Shown here piece after piece: positions 37,162-46,008 of a DNA stretch of 64,000 bases (position 1 is its first letter; each line of letters opens with the position of its first letter). The notes beneath the pieces are model-generated. The model made no database searches and was not told the DNA's origin. It worked only from the letters and a program-made list of their open reading frames with translations. This DNA comes from an uncultured Pelagibacteraceae bacterium. GTDB taxonomy: Bacteria > Pseudomonadota > Alphaproteobacteria > Pelagibacterales > Pelagibacteraceae. Position numbers and translations under genes: made by a program. The DNA lies in the NCBI GenBank assembly GCA_902570125.1, contig CACFXK010000006.1, forward strand, positions 1 through 64,000, in the 5' to 3' direction.

Positions 37162-37401
37162 ATGACTGCAAATATCAGAATATTAAAATGGACAAGCACA
37201 GTTTTGACGCTTTTAGGAATATTAACTTTTTATTTAGATTACTATCCTTATAGCATGATACCTCACAGTTTAGGTATAATCGGTTGGACTATTGTTGGTA
37301 CCATTACAAAGGATAAACCTTTATTAACAAATTTTTCACTACAAATCCCGATAATGATTGCAGGTATAATTAAGTATTCTTATACAACTGGGTTATTTTA
37401 A
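37162..37401 (+). CDS. Small membrane protein of unknown function
   Basis: A 79-residue protein I cannot assign. Two clear membrane helices (residues of about 10-27 and 36-48) and a third hydrophobic stretch near the C-terminus are visible. YPYSMIPHSLGIIGWTIVGTITKDKPLL joins them. A good Shine-Dalgarno site and a 124-base upstream gap suggest its own promoter. It overlaps the end of phnM on the opposite strand by 4 bases. It could be tied to the P island or to the zinc operon; neither is shown. Confidence 0.65.
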   Translation: MTANIRILKWTSTVLTLLGILTFYLDYYPYSMIPHSLGIIGWTIVGTITKDKPLLTNFSLQIPIMIAGIIKYSYTTGLF

Positions 37402-38537
37402 CTTACTTGGATTCCGTTTGACCAAACATTTTTTACAACTGGTAAATTTTGATAAATTTTAAACCTTATTAAATCTGCTCTCTTATTATTGTCAATGGAA
37501 CCCCTGTCATTTAAATTTGTAGCTATAGACGGAGCGTGACTAGCTGCTGCAAATGCTTTTGGAAGATTATCAATTTCTAAACCCCATTTGACAACAGATA
37601 TAATTAATGATGATGGAATATAATCTGAGCTTAAGATATCTAAACAATCATTTTCTAAGAGTTCTTTTGCAGATATATTGCCAGAGTGTGAACCTCCTCT
37701 AAGTAAATTAGGAGATCCCATCATAACTTTAATATTGTAATCTTTAGAAGTTTTGGCTGCTTCTAATGTTGTTGGAAATTCAGCCAATTTTACTCCATAT
37801 TTATTTGAATTATGAACATCATTTTCTGTGGTATCGTCGTGACTAGCCAAAATACAATCATATGATGATTTAAATTCTAAAATTTTATCTATGTGTTTCT
37901 TGCTATTTTTTTTTTGAAGATTTTTTAAGTGATCAAAATGAATTTCCATTTCATTTTCTGTCATACCGTGTTTAATTGAAAGATATTCTTTGTACTTATC
38001 TATAACTCTAAATTGCCTCTGACCTGGTGTATGATCCATTATACTAATCAGTTTTACATCGTGAGTTTCATTGTATTCGTCTAATTCATCAATCAAATTC
38101 TCCGAACAAGTTTCAGCTCTTAAATGTATTTTGTGATCAATCTTGAGAATATTATCTTTTTTAAAACTTGAAATTATATCCGAACAGTTTTTTGCATATT
38201 TTTTATATTTTCCTGTTTTTTCAATAGAACCAACTCTTAATGCATCAAAAACTGTAGTTATTCCAACAGATGCTAATTCTCTATCATGAGATAAAATTGC
38301 ATTTTCTACTGGAAATGAAACTTTAGGTCTTGGTGTCATGTGTCTTTCAAGATTGTCAGTATGTAATTCAACCAATCCTGGCGAAATATAATCTTTTTCG
38401 CAGTCTATAGAACTTTTGTTATTACTTAATCCACTACTTATATCGACAATCTTGTTATCTTTAATCCTGATATGACCATGAACGATTTCATCTTTTTTAA
38501 TTATCATGGCATTGTTTAAAATATATTCATGCATCAC
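37398..38537 (-). CDS. phnM: Alpha-D-ribose 1-methylphosphonate 5-triphosphate diphosphatase
   Basis: A 379-residue amidohydrolase-fold enzyme that removes pyrophosphate from ribosyl-phosphonate triphosphate, producing the substrate of the C-P lyase core. PhnM features are HTDNLERHMTPRP (metal His region), SIMDHTPGQRQF, ASHDDTTENDV and LSSDYIPSSLI. It is separated from the rest of the phn run by the oppositely oriented DUF1045 gene, so it has its own promoter region at about 38538-38609. Confidence 0.94.
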   Translation of the reverse strand: MMHEYILNNAMIIKKDEIVHGHIRIKDNKIVDISSGLSNNKSSIDCEKDYISPGLVELHTDNLERHMTPRPKVSFPVENAILSHDRELASVGITTVFDALRVGSIEKTGKYKKYAKNCSDIISSFKKDNILKIDHKIHLRAETCSENLIDELDEYNETHDVKLISIMDHTPGQRQFRVIDKYKEYLSIKHGMTENEMEIHFDHLKNLQKKNSKKHIDKILEFKSSYDCILASHDDTTENDVHNSNKYGVKLAEFPTTLEAAKTSKDYNIKVMMGSPNLLRGGSHSGNISAKELLENDCLDILSSDYIPSSLIISVVKWGLEIDNLPKAFAAASHAPSIATNLNDRGSIDNNKRADLIRFKIYQNLPVVKNVWSNGIQVS

Positions 38538-38609
38538 TTTTTAATACACATGAATTGTTACAAATATTTTAAATTAGAGAAAATTTATATAAGTATTATA
38601 AGTTGAATT

Positions 38610-39323
38610 ATGAAAAAATATTCTAGATACGCTATTTATTATGCACCTCCAAAAGAGAGTAGTCTAGAAGAATTTGGCAGATATTGGTTCGGTTGGGATC
38701 CACTTAATGCAAAGTTAATAAATAACAAACATAGAATTAATTATCTAAACAGATTTGGAATTAAAAACTTAATAAACATAGATAAAAATGTTTTAATTGC
38801 AAAGAAATATGGGTTTCACGGCACACTTATTCCTCCTTTTAAACTAAACAAAAATTATAGTGCCAATACAATATTTAAAAAAACTGAGGAAATAGCAAAA
38901 AAATTCAAAAAATTTAAATTTTATAAATTTAAATTAAAAAAAATGAATAATTTTTATGCTTTTGTTCAAAATAAAAAAAATAATAACATTAATAAGTTAT
39001 CAAATAGACTAGTTAGAGAATTATTTAAATTTAGGTCACCTCTTACAAAAAAAGAGATTGATAGAAGAAATCCCTCTAAACTAAGTAAATTACAATTAAA
39101 TATTTTATATAAATGGGGATACCCCTATTTAATGTCAGAATTTAATTTCCATATGACCCTTGCATCAGAGGTCACAGGAAACAAATTGTACCTTGAGTTA
39201 AAAAAAATTGAAAGAAACAAAGAAATCATTTTAAATGAAATAAATAATTTTGATAAAATATATATATTTGGTGAAAACCAAAAAGGAATGTTTGAGAATT
39301 TAGAAAATTTTTCACTTAGCTAA
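38610..39323 (+). CDS. DUF1045-family 2H phosphoesterase of the phosphonate cluster
   Basis: A 237-residue protein of the DUF1045 phosphonate-metabolism family. It begins RYAIYYAPPKES and carries two 2H-type HxT motifs, FHGTLIPPF near residue 72 and FHMTLA near residue 182. Members accompany C-P lyase genes in alphaproteobacteria. No PhnP gene is in this window. A 2H enzyme hydrolyses cyclic phosphodiesters, so it could open 5-phosphoribosyl 1,2-cyclic phosphate in its place; this is inference. It is the only plus-strand gene within the minus-strand phn block. Confidence 0.85.
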   Translation: MKKYSRYAIYYAPPKESSLEEFGRYWFGWDPLNAKLINNKHRINYLNRFGIKNLINIDKNVLIAKKYGFHGTLIPPFKLNKNYSANTIFKKTEEIAKKFKKFKFYKFKLKKMNNFYAFVQNKKNNNINKLSNRLVRELFKFRSPLTKKEIDRRNPSKLSKLQLNILYKWGYPYLMSEFNFHMTLASEVTGNKLYLELKKIERNKEIILNEINNFDKIYIFGENQKGMFENLENFSLS

Positions 39324-39848
39324 AATTATTTTTTTCAATTTATTTGCACCTATAGCTATTGATTTATTATTATTTATAGTAATTATATTTTTCGGTAGTA
39401 AATTAATTTTTCTTTTTATCCTTTTATTAATTGATTTTTTGTCTTCTCTAGCTCGATTTACAAGTCTCTTTTTAATAATTGTTGATGGGGCAATAATATT
39501 AATTATTTTAACGTTATTAACTTTTTTTTTTACTTTAAAAAGTACTTTTCTTGATCCATTAAAAATTACTGTTTTACCTTCCTCTATTTTTTTTATTTCC
39601 TTAAATGGAATACCGTATGAAAAACCATGAGCTTTCCAGTAAACAAAGAAATGTTTTTTTAAAATCTTATCTTCAAAATTTTTAATTGATATGCTGTAAT
39701 GATCTTCATTTTTAATATCTTTTTTCCTAGTAATGTACCTTTTTACCAAAATGGAATTAGGAATTTTTTTAATTACTTTTTTTAATAAAGTATCTTTTCC
39801 TGATCCTGATGGTCCAACGACTACGATAAGCTGACCGTTATTTTGCAT
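39312..39848 (-). CDS. phnN: Ribose 1,5-bisphosphate phosphokinase
   Basis: A 178-residue guanylate-kinase-like enzyme converting ribose 1,5-bisphosphate to PRPP, returning the ribose made by the C-P lyase pathway to nucleotide synthesis. P-loop VVGPSGSGKDTLL at the N-terminus, and VKRYITRKKDIKNEDHYSIS and FFVYWKAHGFSYGIP as family blocks. It overlaps phnL by 11 bases and the end of DUF1045 on the other strand by 12. Confidence 0.92.
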   Translation of the reverse strand: MQNNGQLIVVVGPSGSGKDTLLKKVIKKIPNSILVKRYITRKKDIKNEDHYSISIKNFEDKILKKHFFVYWKAHGFSYGIPFKEIKKIEEGKTVIFNGSRKVLFKVKKKVNNVKIINIIAPSTIIKKRLVNRAREDKKSINKRIKRKINLLPKNIITINNNKSIAIGANKLKKIILAK

Positions 39849-40515
39849 CTGATATTTTTGTAATATCTATTTCCCTAGCATTTAAATATTTACGTGAATA
39901 TTCATCATGAAAAATACCAATTATTGAAGATCCACTATCCTTTTTTTCATTAATCAAATTCAAAACAATATCTTTGTTAACACTATCTAAACTAGCAGTT
40001 GGTTCATCTAGTAATAAACATGGATAATTTCTAATCAGTCCCCTAGCAACATTAACTCTTTGTTGTTCTCCACCTGAAAAAGTTAGTGGCGATAAATTCC
40101 ATAAGTTTTTATCTATATTAAGTTTTAGTAAAATTTTTTCAGCTTTTTCACGAACTTCATCTTGATCTGAATTTATTTCTAATAAGGGCTCCATAACAAT
40201 TTCAATTGTAGGAACACGAGGTATCACTCTTAGAAATTGACTAACATATCCTATTATATTTTTTCTAAGTTCAATAATATTTCTCGGATATGTATGATCT
40301 ATGTTGTGATTATTAATTTTAATTTGTCCTGATTGAAAAACATAGTTTCCATAAATCATTTTTAAAATACTAGACTTTCCAACACCTGATGGTCCTGTTA
40401 ACGCTACAATTTCTCCAGGATTAATTTTCAAATTCAAATTATTAAAAACTAATATGTTTGTTTTGCCCTGATTATGAAGTGTAAATTTTTTTGTAATTTT
40501 ATTTAGTTCAATCAT
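39838..40515 (-). CDS. phnL: Phosphonate C-P lyase system protein PhnL
   Basis: A 225-residue ABC-type ATPase of the C-P lyase machinery; not a transporter. Walker A GPSGVGKSS, signature FSGGEQQRVNVARGL, Walker B LLLDEPTASLD, switch FHD. PhnL acts with PhnGHIJ and triphosphate in forming the ribosyl-phosphonate nucleoside intermediate. Two bases separate it from phnK. Confidence 0.93.
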   Translation of the reverse strand: MIELNKITKKFTLHNQGKTNILVFNNLNLKINPGEIVALTGPSGVGKSSILKMIYGNYVFQSGQIKINNHNIDHTYPRNIIELRKNIIGYVSQFLRVIPRVPTIEIVMEPLLEINSDQDEVREKAEKILLKLNIDKNLWNLSPLTFSGGEQQRVNVARGLIRNYPCLLLDEPTASLDSVNKDIVLNLINEKKDSGSSIIGIFHDEYSRKYLNAREIDITKISDAK

Positions 40516-40517
40516 TT

Positions 40518-41285
40518 TTAAACCTGTAATACTGAACTAACTAATAACTGAGTATAAGAATGTTGCGGATCATCTAATACCTGATCACAAAGTCCAGACT
40601 CAACAGCCTCCCCATTTTTCATAACAATAATTTTATCAGCTAACAATCTAATCACTGCTAAATCGTGAGAAACGATTACAACTGATAAATTTAATTCTCT
40701 AACTAATTTTCTTAACAAATCTAAAATTTTTGCTTGAACAGAAACATCAAGACCTCCTGTTGGTTCGTCCATGAAAATTATTTTAGGACTCGTAACCAAA
40801 TTTTTTGCTATTTGTAATCTTTGCAACATTCCACCAGAAAATGTTCTTGGAAAATCATCTACTCTACTTTTATCGATTTCTACTTTATCTAACCATTTAA
40901 AAATAGTTTGCCTAATATTTCCATAATTTCTTTGTCCAATCGACATTAATCTTTCACTAATATTTCCACCAGCACTTATATCTAATCTTAAACCGTCTCT
41001 AGGATTTTGGTGAACAAAAGCTAATTCAGTTCTTATCAATAACCTTTTCAATGACTCAGATATTTCTAGAAAATCAATCGTTTCATTACCTGTTTCAATT
41101 AAGATTTTTCCACTATCAGGAATAAGATTGCCTGATATGGAATTTATAAAAGTTGTTTTTCCTGAGCCAGATTCTCCTACTACACCAACGACTTCCCCAG
41201 GATATAATGTCAAATTCATATTTTTGCATCCCACTTGATTACCGTAATATTTGTTTAAATTATGAACTGACAAAATTGGTTGCAT
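40518..41285 (-). CDS. phnK: Phosphonate C-P lyase system protein PhnK
   Basis: A 255-residue ABC ATPase that docks on the PhnGHIJ core. Walker A GESGSGKTT, FVHQNPRDGLRLDISAGGNISERL typical of PhnK, signature FSGGMLQRLQIAKNL, Walker B IIFMDEPTGGLD. It begins directly after the phnJ stop, with no gap. Confidence 0.94.
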   Translation of the reverse strand: MQPILSVHNLNKYYGNQVGCKNMNLTLYPGEVVGVVGESGSGKTTFINSISGNLIPDSGKILIETGNETIDFLEISESLKRLLIRTELAFVHQNPRDGLRLDISAGGNISERLMSIGQRNYGNIRQTIFKWLDKVEIDKSRVDDFPRTFSGGMLQRLQIAKNLVTSPKIIFMDEPTGGLDVSVQAKILDLLRKLVRELNLSVVIVSHDLAVIRLLADKIIVMKNGEAVESGLCDQVLDDPQHSYTQLLVSSVLQV

Positions 41286-42167
41286 TTAATTATTTTCCAT
41301 TCTTTGATTACAATAATTTGTATCTGAACATATAAATGATCTATTACCGTCATCATCAGTAATTATTTCATCTAAAAAACTCTCATTTGATCCACAAATA
41401 GAACATTTATGAGGTGCCTTTGAGGGATCAAATGGATAATCCTCAAAATCAAGACTCGTTACTTCAGTATATGGTGGTATTGCATAAATTCTTTGCTCTC
41501 TTCCTGCTCCAAATAATTGAATAGCAGGGTTATTGTTCATTTTTGGGTTATCAAATTTTGGAATAGGTGATGGGTCCATTATATATCTTTCATTTGTCTT
41601 TACTGGATAAGCATATGCTGTTTCTATATGACCATTTTTGGTAATATCTTCATATAACTTTACATGCATAATTCCATATTCTGATAGTGCATGCATTTTT
41701 TTAGTTTCTTGATATCTTGGTTCTAAAAACGCAAGAGGTTCTGGTATTGGAACTTGATAAACAAGTATTTGTTTTTCTTTTAACTTTTCTTCTGGAATTC
41801 TGTGTCTTGTCTGAATTATCGATGCTTGGCTTGTTTTTTCTGTGGTCTCAATATTAGCAGTTTTTTTAAAGAAATTTCTAATTGAAACTGCGTTTGTAGT
41901 ATCATCTGCTCCTTGATCAATAACTTTTATCACATCGTCAGTTGTTAAACATGACGATGTTACTTGAACCCCTCCTGTTCCCCATCCATATGGCATAGGC
42001 ATTTCTCTAGATGAAAATGGAACTTGATAACCTGGTATGCAAAGAGCTTTAATCAAAGCTCTTCTTATCATTCTTTTTGTATTTTCGTCTAAATAAGCAA
42101 AATTATATATTTCATCTTGAGCTGCAACATCAGTTTTTTTATTTTTAAATTTAAGTATGTTGTTCAT
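41286..42167 (-). CDS. phnJ: Alpha-D-ribose 1-methylphosphonate 5-phosphate C-P lyase
   Basis: A 293-residue radical-SAM-like enzyme that breaks the C-P bond, releasing for example methane from methylphosphonate. The four cluster-associated cysteines are C255, C258, C280 and C286, with spacing identical to the E. coli set (241, 244, 266, 272). RALIKALCIPGYQVPFSSREMPMPYGWGTGGVQ is the conserved N-terminal block. It overlaps phnI by 17 bases. Complete and apparently functional. Confidence 0.97.
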   Translation of the reverse strand: MNNILKFKNKKTDVAAQDEIYNFAYLDENTKRMIRRALIKALCIPGYQVPFSSREMPMPYGWGTGGVQVTSSCLTTDDVIKVIDQGADDTTNAVSIRNFFKKTANIETTEKTSQASIIQTRHRIPEEKLKEKQILVYQVPIPEPLAFLEPRYQETKKMHALSEYGIMHVKLYEDITKNGHIETAYAYPVKTNERYIMDPSPIPKFDNPKMNNNPAIQLFGAGREQRIYAIPPYTEVTSLDFEDYPFDPSKAPHKCSICGSNESFLDEIITDDDGNRSFICSDTNYCNQRMENN

Positions 42168-43230
42168 TTTTTTTATACTCTTCTCTAATTTTTCTTACTA
42201 AATCCAATTCCGCTTGAAAATCTACATAATGAGGTAATTTGATATGTTCTAAAAAACCTGTGGCTTGAATATTATCGCAATGAGATATAACAAATTCTTC
42301 ATCTTGAGCAGCAACACCTAAGTACTCCTCACCAAATTCTTTCCATCTCATTGATCTATCAACTAAAGCCATAGAAATAGCTTTTCTCTCTAATTGACCA
42401 AAAACTAAACCATATCCACGGGTAAATTGAGCAGGTATTTTTTTACTACCTTTAAATTGGTTTACTGACTCACACTCAGTAAACATGACATCAGCAATAT
42501 TTATTTCTATACCTAATTCTGGAATTTCAAATTGAACCTCAACGTAACCAGTTCTTAATTCACCAACAAATGCATGGTTTCTAGCATAACCTCTCTGTGT
42601 TGAGTAAGCTAAACCAAGAAGAAAACCCTCATCTCCTCTTGAAAGAGATTGCAATCGTTCAGATCTTGTTAAAGGAAAATTAATTGGGTTTCTTGTAATA
42701 TCTTTAGATGTTTTGCCACTAGGTATTTCTTTCTGAATTAATCCTTCTTTATTTAAAAAGCTTAAAACATGCGGGATTTCTTTATCATCATATTTTTCAA
42801 TCTTAGCTTTTTCATACTCACCATCAGCAAGAAGTTTGAAGTCAAGTAAACGGTGTGTGTAGTCAAATGTTGGGCCTAACTTTTGTTTACCTGGGATATC
42901 TTTAAATGTTGCAGATATTCTTCTCAGGCATAACATTTTGCTAGTTTCGATAGGTTTGCTTGAACCAATTCTAGGTAAAGTAGTTCTATAGGCTCTCATT
43001 AGAAAAATTGCTTCAATCAAGTCACCTCTAGACTGTTTGATTGCAAGAGCAGACAAATCTTTGTCATATAAAGATCCTTCTGACATAACTCTATCAACAC
43101 TTAAAGTTAGTTGTTCACTAATTTGTTTAATATTTAGTTCTGCTATATTTACATCACCTCTTCTTATTTCAGATAACCAAGAATGTGCATTATTGATTGC
43201 CTTTTCTCCACCTTTTACAGATACATACAT
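42151..43230 (-). CDS. phnI: Phosphonate C-P lyase core subunit PhnI
   Basis: A 359-residue subunit that attaches phosphonate to the 1' carbon of ribose using ATP, displacing adenine, together with GHL. Family stretches include MYVSVKGGEKAI at the start, LGLAYSTQRGYARNHAFVGELRTGYVEV and GYGLVFGQLERKAISMALVDRS, which carry conserved His and Arg residues. It lies one base after phnH. Confidence 0.95.
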   Translation of the reverse strand: MYVSVKGGEKAINNAHSWLSEIRRGDVNIAELNIKQISEQLTLSVDRVMSEGSLYDKDLSALAIKQSRGDLIEAIFLMRAYRTTLPRIGSSKPIETSKMLCLRRISATFKDIPGKQKLGPTFDYTHRLLDFKLLADGEYEKAKIEKYDDKEIPHVLSFLNKEGLIQKEIPSGKTSKDITRNPINFPLTRSERLQSLSRGDEGFLLGLAYSTQRGYARNHAFVGELRTGYVEVQFEIPELGIEINIADVMFTECESVNQFKGSKKIPAQFTRGYGLVFGQLERKAISMALVDRSMRWKEFGEEYLGVAAQDEEFVISHCDNIQATGFLEHIKLPHYVDFQAELDLVRKIREEYKKNEQHT

Positions 43231-43231
43231 T

Positions 43232-43786
43232 TTATAGTTCTCCTATTTTTAGTGATCTTGGTATTGAATAAAATTTATCATTATCAACAAAATAAAAATC
43301 AAGTCCTAATGGAAATTGCTGGTTATTTTTTTTTATAATCTCTCTATCAGGTAAAAATATACTTTTAGAACTTTTAATACCAGGACCAGTAATTATGGCA
43401 TTTGGTTTTTCAAATTTAGACTGGCAAATAATAGTGCACGATTGATCAGGATTTTGGTCGTCCCCTTTTTTAAATTCATCTAATGGTAAAAGATCATCCC
43501 AAATACCAATTGCAAAATTTGCATTTTTTTTATCTGTAATATTTGCACCTGTATTAAATTTAATCCAATCAATAGTTTCTGGATTGTTAATATCACGACC
43601 TAAAAAAATATTCGAATAACTGTCACAAAAAGTTTTTATAATTGAACAACTGGCTGAAAACATTTTCGAAGGCGAATTTATACTGTCTAATATTTCGATC
43701 GAACCAGGATATGAAGTTGCAAACAAAATACTTCTAAAATAATCAGCACTTGTTTGAGAATTATTTTTTTTAGAAACAACTTCCAT
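43232..43786 (-). CDS. phnH: Phosphonate C-P lyase core subunit PhnH
   Basis: A 184-residue core subunit with a PLP-transferase-like fold but no PLP. It shows FRSILFATSYPGSIEIL (family FRxxLxAMSRPG), a middle FNTGANITD, and GPGIKSSKSIFLP toward the C-terminus. It starts 3 bases after phnG and ends one base before phnI. Confidence 0.92.
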   Translation of the reverse strand: MEVVSKKNNSQTSADYFRSILFATSYPGSIEILDSINSPSKMFSASCSIIKTFCDSYSNIFLGRDINNPETIDWIKFNTGANITDKKNANFAIGIWDDLLPLDEFKKGDDQNPDQSCTIICQSKFEKPNAIITGPGIKSSKSIFLPDREIIKKNNQQFPLGLDFYFVDNDKFYSIPRSLKIGEL

Positions 43787-43789
43787 AAA

Positions 43790-44233
43790 TTATTTATCCT
43801 CACCTCTTACCAAGGTAAAAAAATCAACCTTAGTAGCTTCTGTTTTAGATAATATTTCATTTCTTTTGTTATTTTTATATTTAATTAATTTATCTATTAT
43901 ATTTCTTTTAATTATTTCTTTTTTTTCAGTTTGCATCAATGCATCACACAAAGCTGCAATTTTGGATTTATATTTATTTCTACCTTGAACATAACCATGG
44001 CCTTGGATTTTTTTATCTAAATTTAATGAACATCTCGTTATAGTTACTTCTCCAACATTAAAATTATCACCTGTGGCGCCTACTTTTCCCTGAACCATAA
44101 CACTGCCAATCTCAGGTTCTCTTAACCAATTATATTCTATTTTCATATTTAAATTGTCCCAAAGCGAAATGAGATAATTTTCATCTGCTGTTGCTAAAGA
44201 ACTTAACCATTGTTTTCTTGATTCATTTTGCAT
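43790..44233 (-). CDS. phnG: Phosphonate C-P lyase core subunit PhnG
   Basis: A small core subunit of about 147 residues from the ATG at 44233 (MQNESRKQWLSSL); a TTG four codons upstream is a weaker alternative. Typical PhnG blocks are WLREPEIGSVMVQGKVGATGDNFNVGEVTITRC and GHGYVQGRNKYKSKIAALCDALM. First gene of phnGHIJKLN, divergent from phnF with about 66 bases between start codons. Confidence 0.93.
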   Translation of the reverse strand: MQNESRKQWLSSLATADENYLISLWDNLNMKIEYNWLREPEIGSVMVQGKVGATGDNFNVGEVTITRCSLNLDKKIQGHGYVQGRNKYKSKIAALCDALMQTEKKEIIKRNIIDKLIKYKNNKRNEILSKTEATKVDFFTLVRGEDK

Positions 44234-44237
44234 AATA

Positions 44238-44253
44238 CTATACAACTAGACAA
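44238..44253. promoter_or_regulatory. Candidate PhnF operator: TTGTCTAG/TTGTATAG half-sites (minus strand)
   Basis: In the phnG/phnF divergent region the minus strand reads TTGTCTAGTTGTATAG, two octamers differing at one base. They resemble half-sites of HutC/PhnF-type GntR regulators (TTGTnTAnACAA-like), though here arranged as direct repeats. It is the only such element I see in the gap. Regulation by the adjacent PhnF is inferred. Confidence 0.4.
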
Positions 44254-44299
44254 GTAACAAAATTAAAAAAAATTTCAATATATTATTTATTAAAATTTT

Positions 44300-45010
44300 A
44301 TGACAACAAAAGATTTGCTTTGGAAGGAAATATACAATTCAATCAAAAGAGAAATTGTTTTAAATAAGTACAAAATTAATAAAAAGTTAGATTCTGAGAA
44401 TGACTATGCAAAACAATTCAATGTCAATAGACACACTATAAGAAGAGCTTTTAAAGAACTTAAAGATGATAATTTAATATATTCAAAAAGAGGTCTTGGA
44501 GTATTTGTTAAATCATCAAAAATTAATTACTCAATTAGTAAAAACGTACGATTTACTGAGAATATACTTGAAGAAAACCAATCAGTAAGAATTGAAATAA
44601 AAAGTTTTGATATTGCTGAATGCAATCCTTTTGAAAAAAAAGAACTCAACTTAAAAAAAAATGACAAAGTTACACGCATAAATAGCATAGGTTTTGTCAA
44701 CAATTCACCTTCTGTAATAACTTTCAGATCGATTCCTTATAAAAAATTTCCAAAATTTATTAATTATTTTGTTAAAAAACAATCAGTAACCAAAGCTTTT
44801 AATTTATTGAATATCAAACTAATTAAAAGATCAAAAACTCTAATCAATGCTGAAATTGCAGACAAAATAAAATCAAATTTATTAAATATAAATGAGGGGG
44901 AAGCACTATTAAAAACTACATCTGTTAATGTCGATTTTAAAAACAATCCTATAGAGTTAAGTGAAAGTCATTTTATTGGATCTAAAATTCAATTTTTAAT
45001 AAAAAATTAG
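44300..45010 (+). CDS. phnF: Phosphonate operon GntR-family regulator
   Basis: A 236-residue HutC-subfamily GntR regulator. The N-terminal winged helix has the GntR pattern (LDSENDYAKQFNVNRHTIRRAFKELKDDNLIYSKRGLGVFV), and the C-terminal UTRA ligand-binding domain follows (ENILEENQSVRIEIKSF...). It lies between the divergent C-P lyase and transport operons, where PhnF repressors sit. The inducing ligand is unknown. Confidence 0.9.
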   Translation: MTTKDLLWKEIYNSIKREIVLNKYKINKKLDSENDYAKQFNVNRHTIRRAFKELKDDNLIYSKRGLGVFVKSSKINYSISKNVRFTENILEENQSVRIEIKSFDIAECNPFEKKELNLKKNDKVTRINSIGFVNNSPSVITFRSIPYKKFPKFINYFVKKQSVTKAFNLLNIKLIKRSKTLINAEIADKIKSNLLNINEGEALLKTTSVNVDFKNNPIELSESHFIGSKIQFLIKN

Positions 45011-45117
45011 ATTTTCTACCTTAGGTTTAAATTTCATATAACTTAAACAAAATTTAAAAGATTCATTAATAATATTTTAACATTTATTAAAGATTAGAGG
45101 GTTAAAGAATTCCTCAA

Positions 45118-45942
45118 ATGATTATTAAAAAAGTTAACAAATTTTTCGGTGATAATCATGCCGTTAAAAACGTTTCTTTTGAGGTTAACAAACCTCAAAT
45201 GATAGGAATCATAGGTAGATCTGGGGCTGGTAAATCAACATTACTAAGAATTATAAATCGACTTACCGACGCAACAGATGGGTCGATTGAAATTGAAGGT
45301 CAAAATATTCTAGATTTAAAAAGTAAGGAAAAGAGATCATGGCAAAGAAACTGTGCAATGATTTTTCAACAATTTAATTTAGTCCCACGATTAGATGTTC
45401 TAACAAATGTAATATTAGGCAGATTAAATTATCAGGGCTCATTTAGAGCATCCTTAAAAATGTTTTCTCGAGATGAAAGAGCTGATGCTCTGATTTTACT
45501 CAATAACTTAGGTATGGCTAACACTGCCCTTCAAAGAGCTGAAACGTTATCTGGAGGTCAACAGCAACGTGTAGCTATATGCAGAGCTTTGATGCAAAAT
45601 CCTAAAATGATTTTAGCAGACGAACCTATAGCATCTTTAGATCCAATGAATGCAAGAATGGTAATGGAATCATTAAGAAAAATTCATGACGAAAAAAATT
45701 TAACAGTTATTTCAAATCTTCATACACTTGATACAGCAAAAACTTATTGTGATCGAATTATTGGAATGAAAGATGGTGAAATAGTCTTTGATGATTTGCC
45801 TGAAAAATTATCAGATAAACTTGCAAGAGAAATTTATGGTGCAGAGGCTGATGAAGCTTTTGAGCCACAAGTAACATCTACAGAGCTTAAAACAAAAAAA
45901 AAGATAAATGGAGATGTTGAGAAAGAATTTGCAACTGCATGA
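45118..45942 (+). CDS. phnC: Phosphonate ABC transporter ATP-binding protein
   Basis: A 274-residue ABC ATPase. Walker [11 protein letters not shown]-loop [23 protein letters not shown] (PhnC-type NVLxGR), signature [15 protein letters not shown], Walker [13 protein letters not shown]. PhnC proteins usually have His after the D-loop region; here it reads [11 protein letters not shown]. The last 30 residues are a charged extension. It starts 107 bases after phnF, leaving room for its own promoter, and precedes phnD. Confidence 0.95.
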   Translation: MIIKKVNKFFGDNHAVKNVSFEVNKPQMIGIIGRSGAGKSTLLRIINRLTDATDGSIEIEGQNILDLKSKEKRSWQRNCAMIFQQFNLVPRLDVLTNVILGRLNYQGSFRASLKMFSRDERADALILLNNLGMANTALQRAETLSGGQQQRVAICRALMQNPKMILADEPIASLDPMNARMVMESLRKIHDEKNLTVISNLHTLDTAKTYCDRIIGMKDGEIVFDDLPEKLSDKLAREIYGAEADEAFEPQVTSTELKTKKKINGDVEKEFATA

Positions 45943-45996
45943 GATCAATAACTCATCGTTACAAATATAAATAAGTCGAGAGACTAAAATTATAAA

Positions 45997-46003
45997 AAGG
46001 AGA
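45997..46003 (+). promoter_or_regulatory. Strong Shine-Dalgarno (AAGGAGA) before phnD
   Basis: AAGGAGA five bases before the phnD ATG. It is one of the few strong ribosome-binding sites in the window and fits the need for excess binding protein over permease; ugpB has a comparable AAAAGGGG. Confidence 0.7.
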
Positions 46004-46008
46004 CAATT

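Noticed and set aside
45011..45117. Pho box or riboswitch upstream of phnC
   Set aside because: I could not find tandem CTGTCAT-like heptamers or a convincing structured leader; only A+T-rich sequence with weak inverted repeats (GTTTAA/TTAAAC) is visible.
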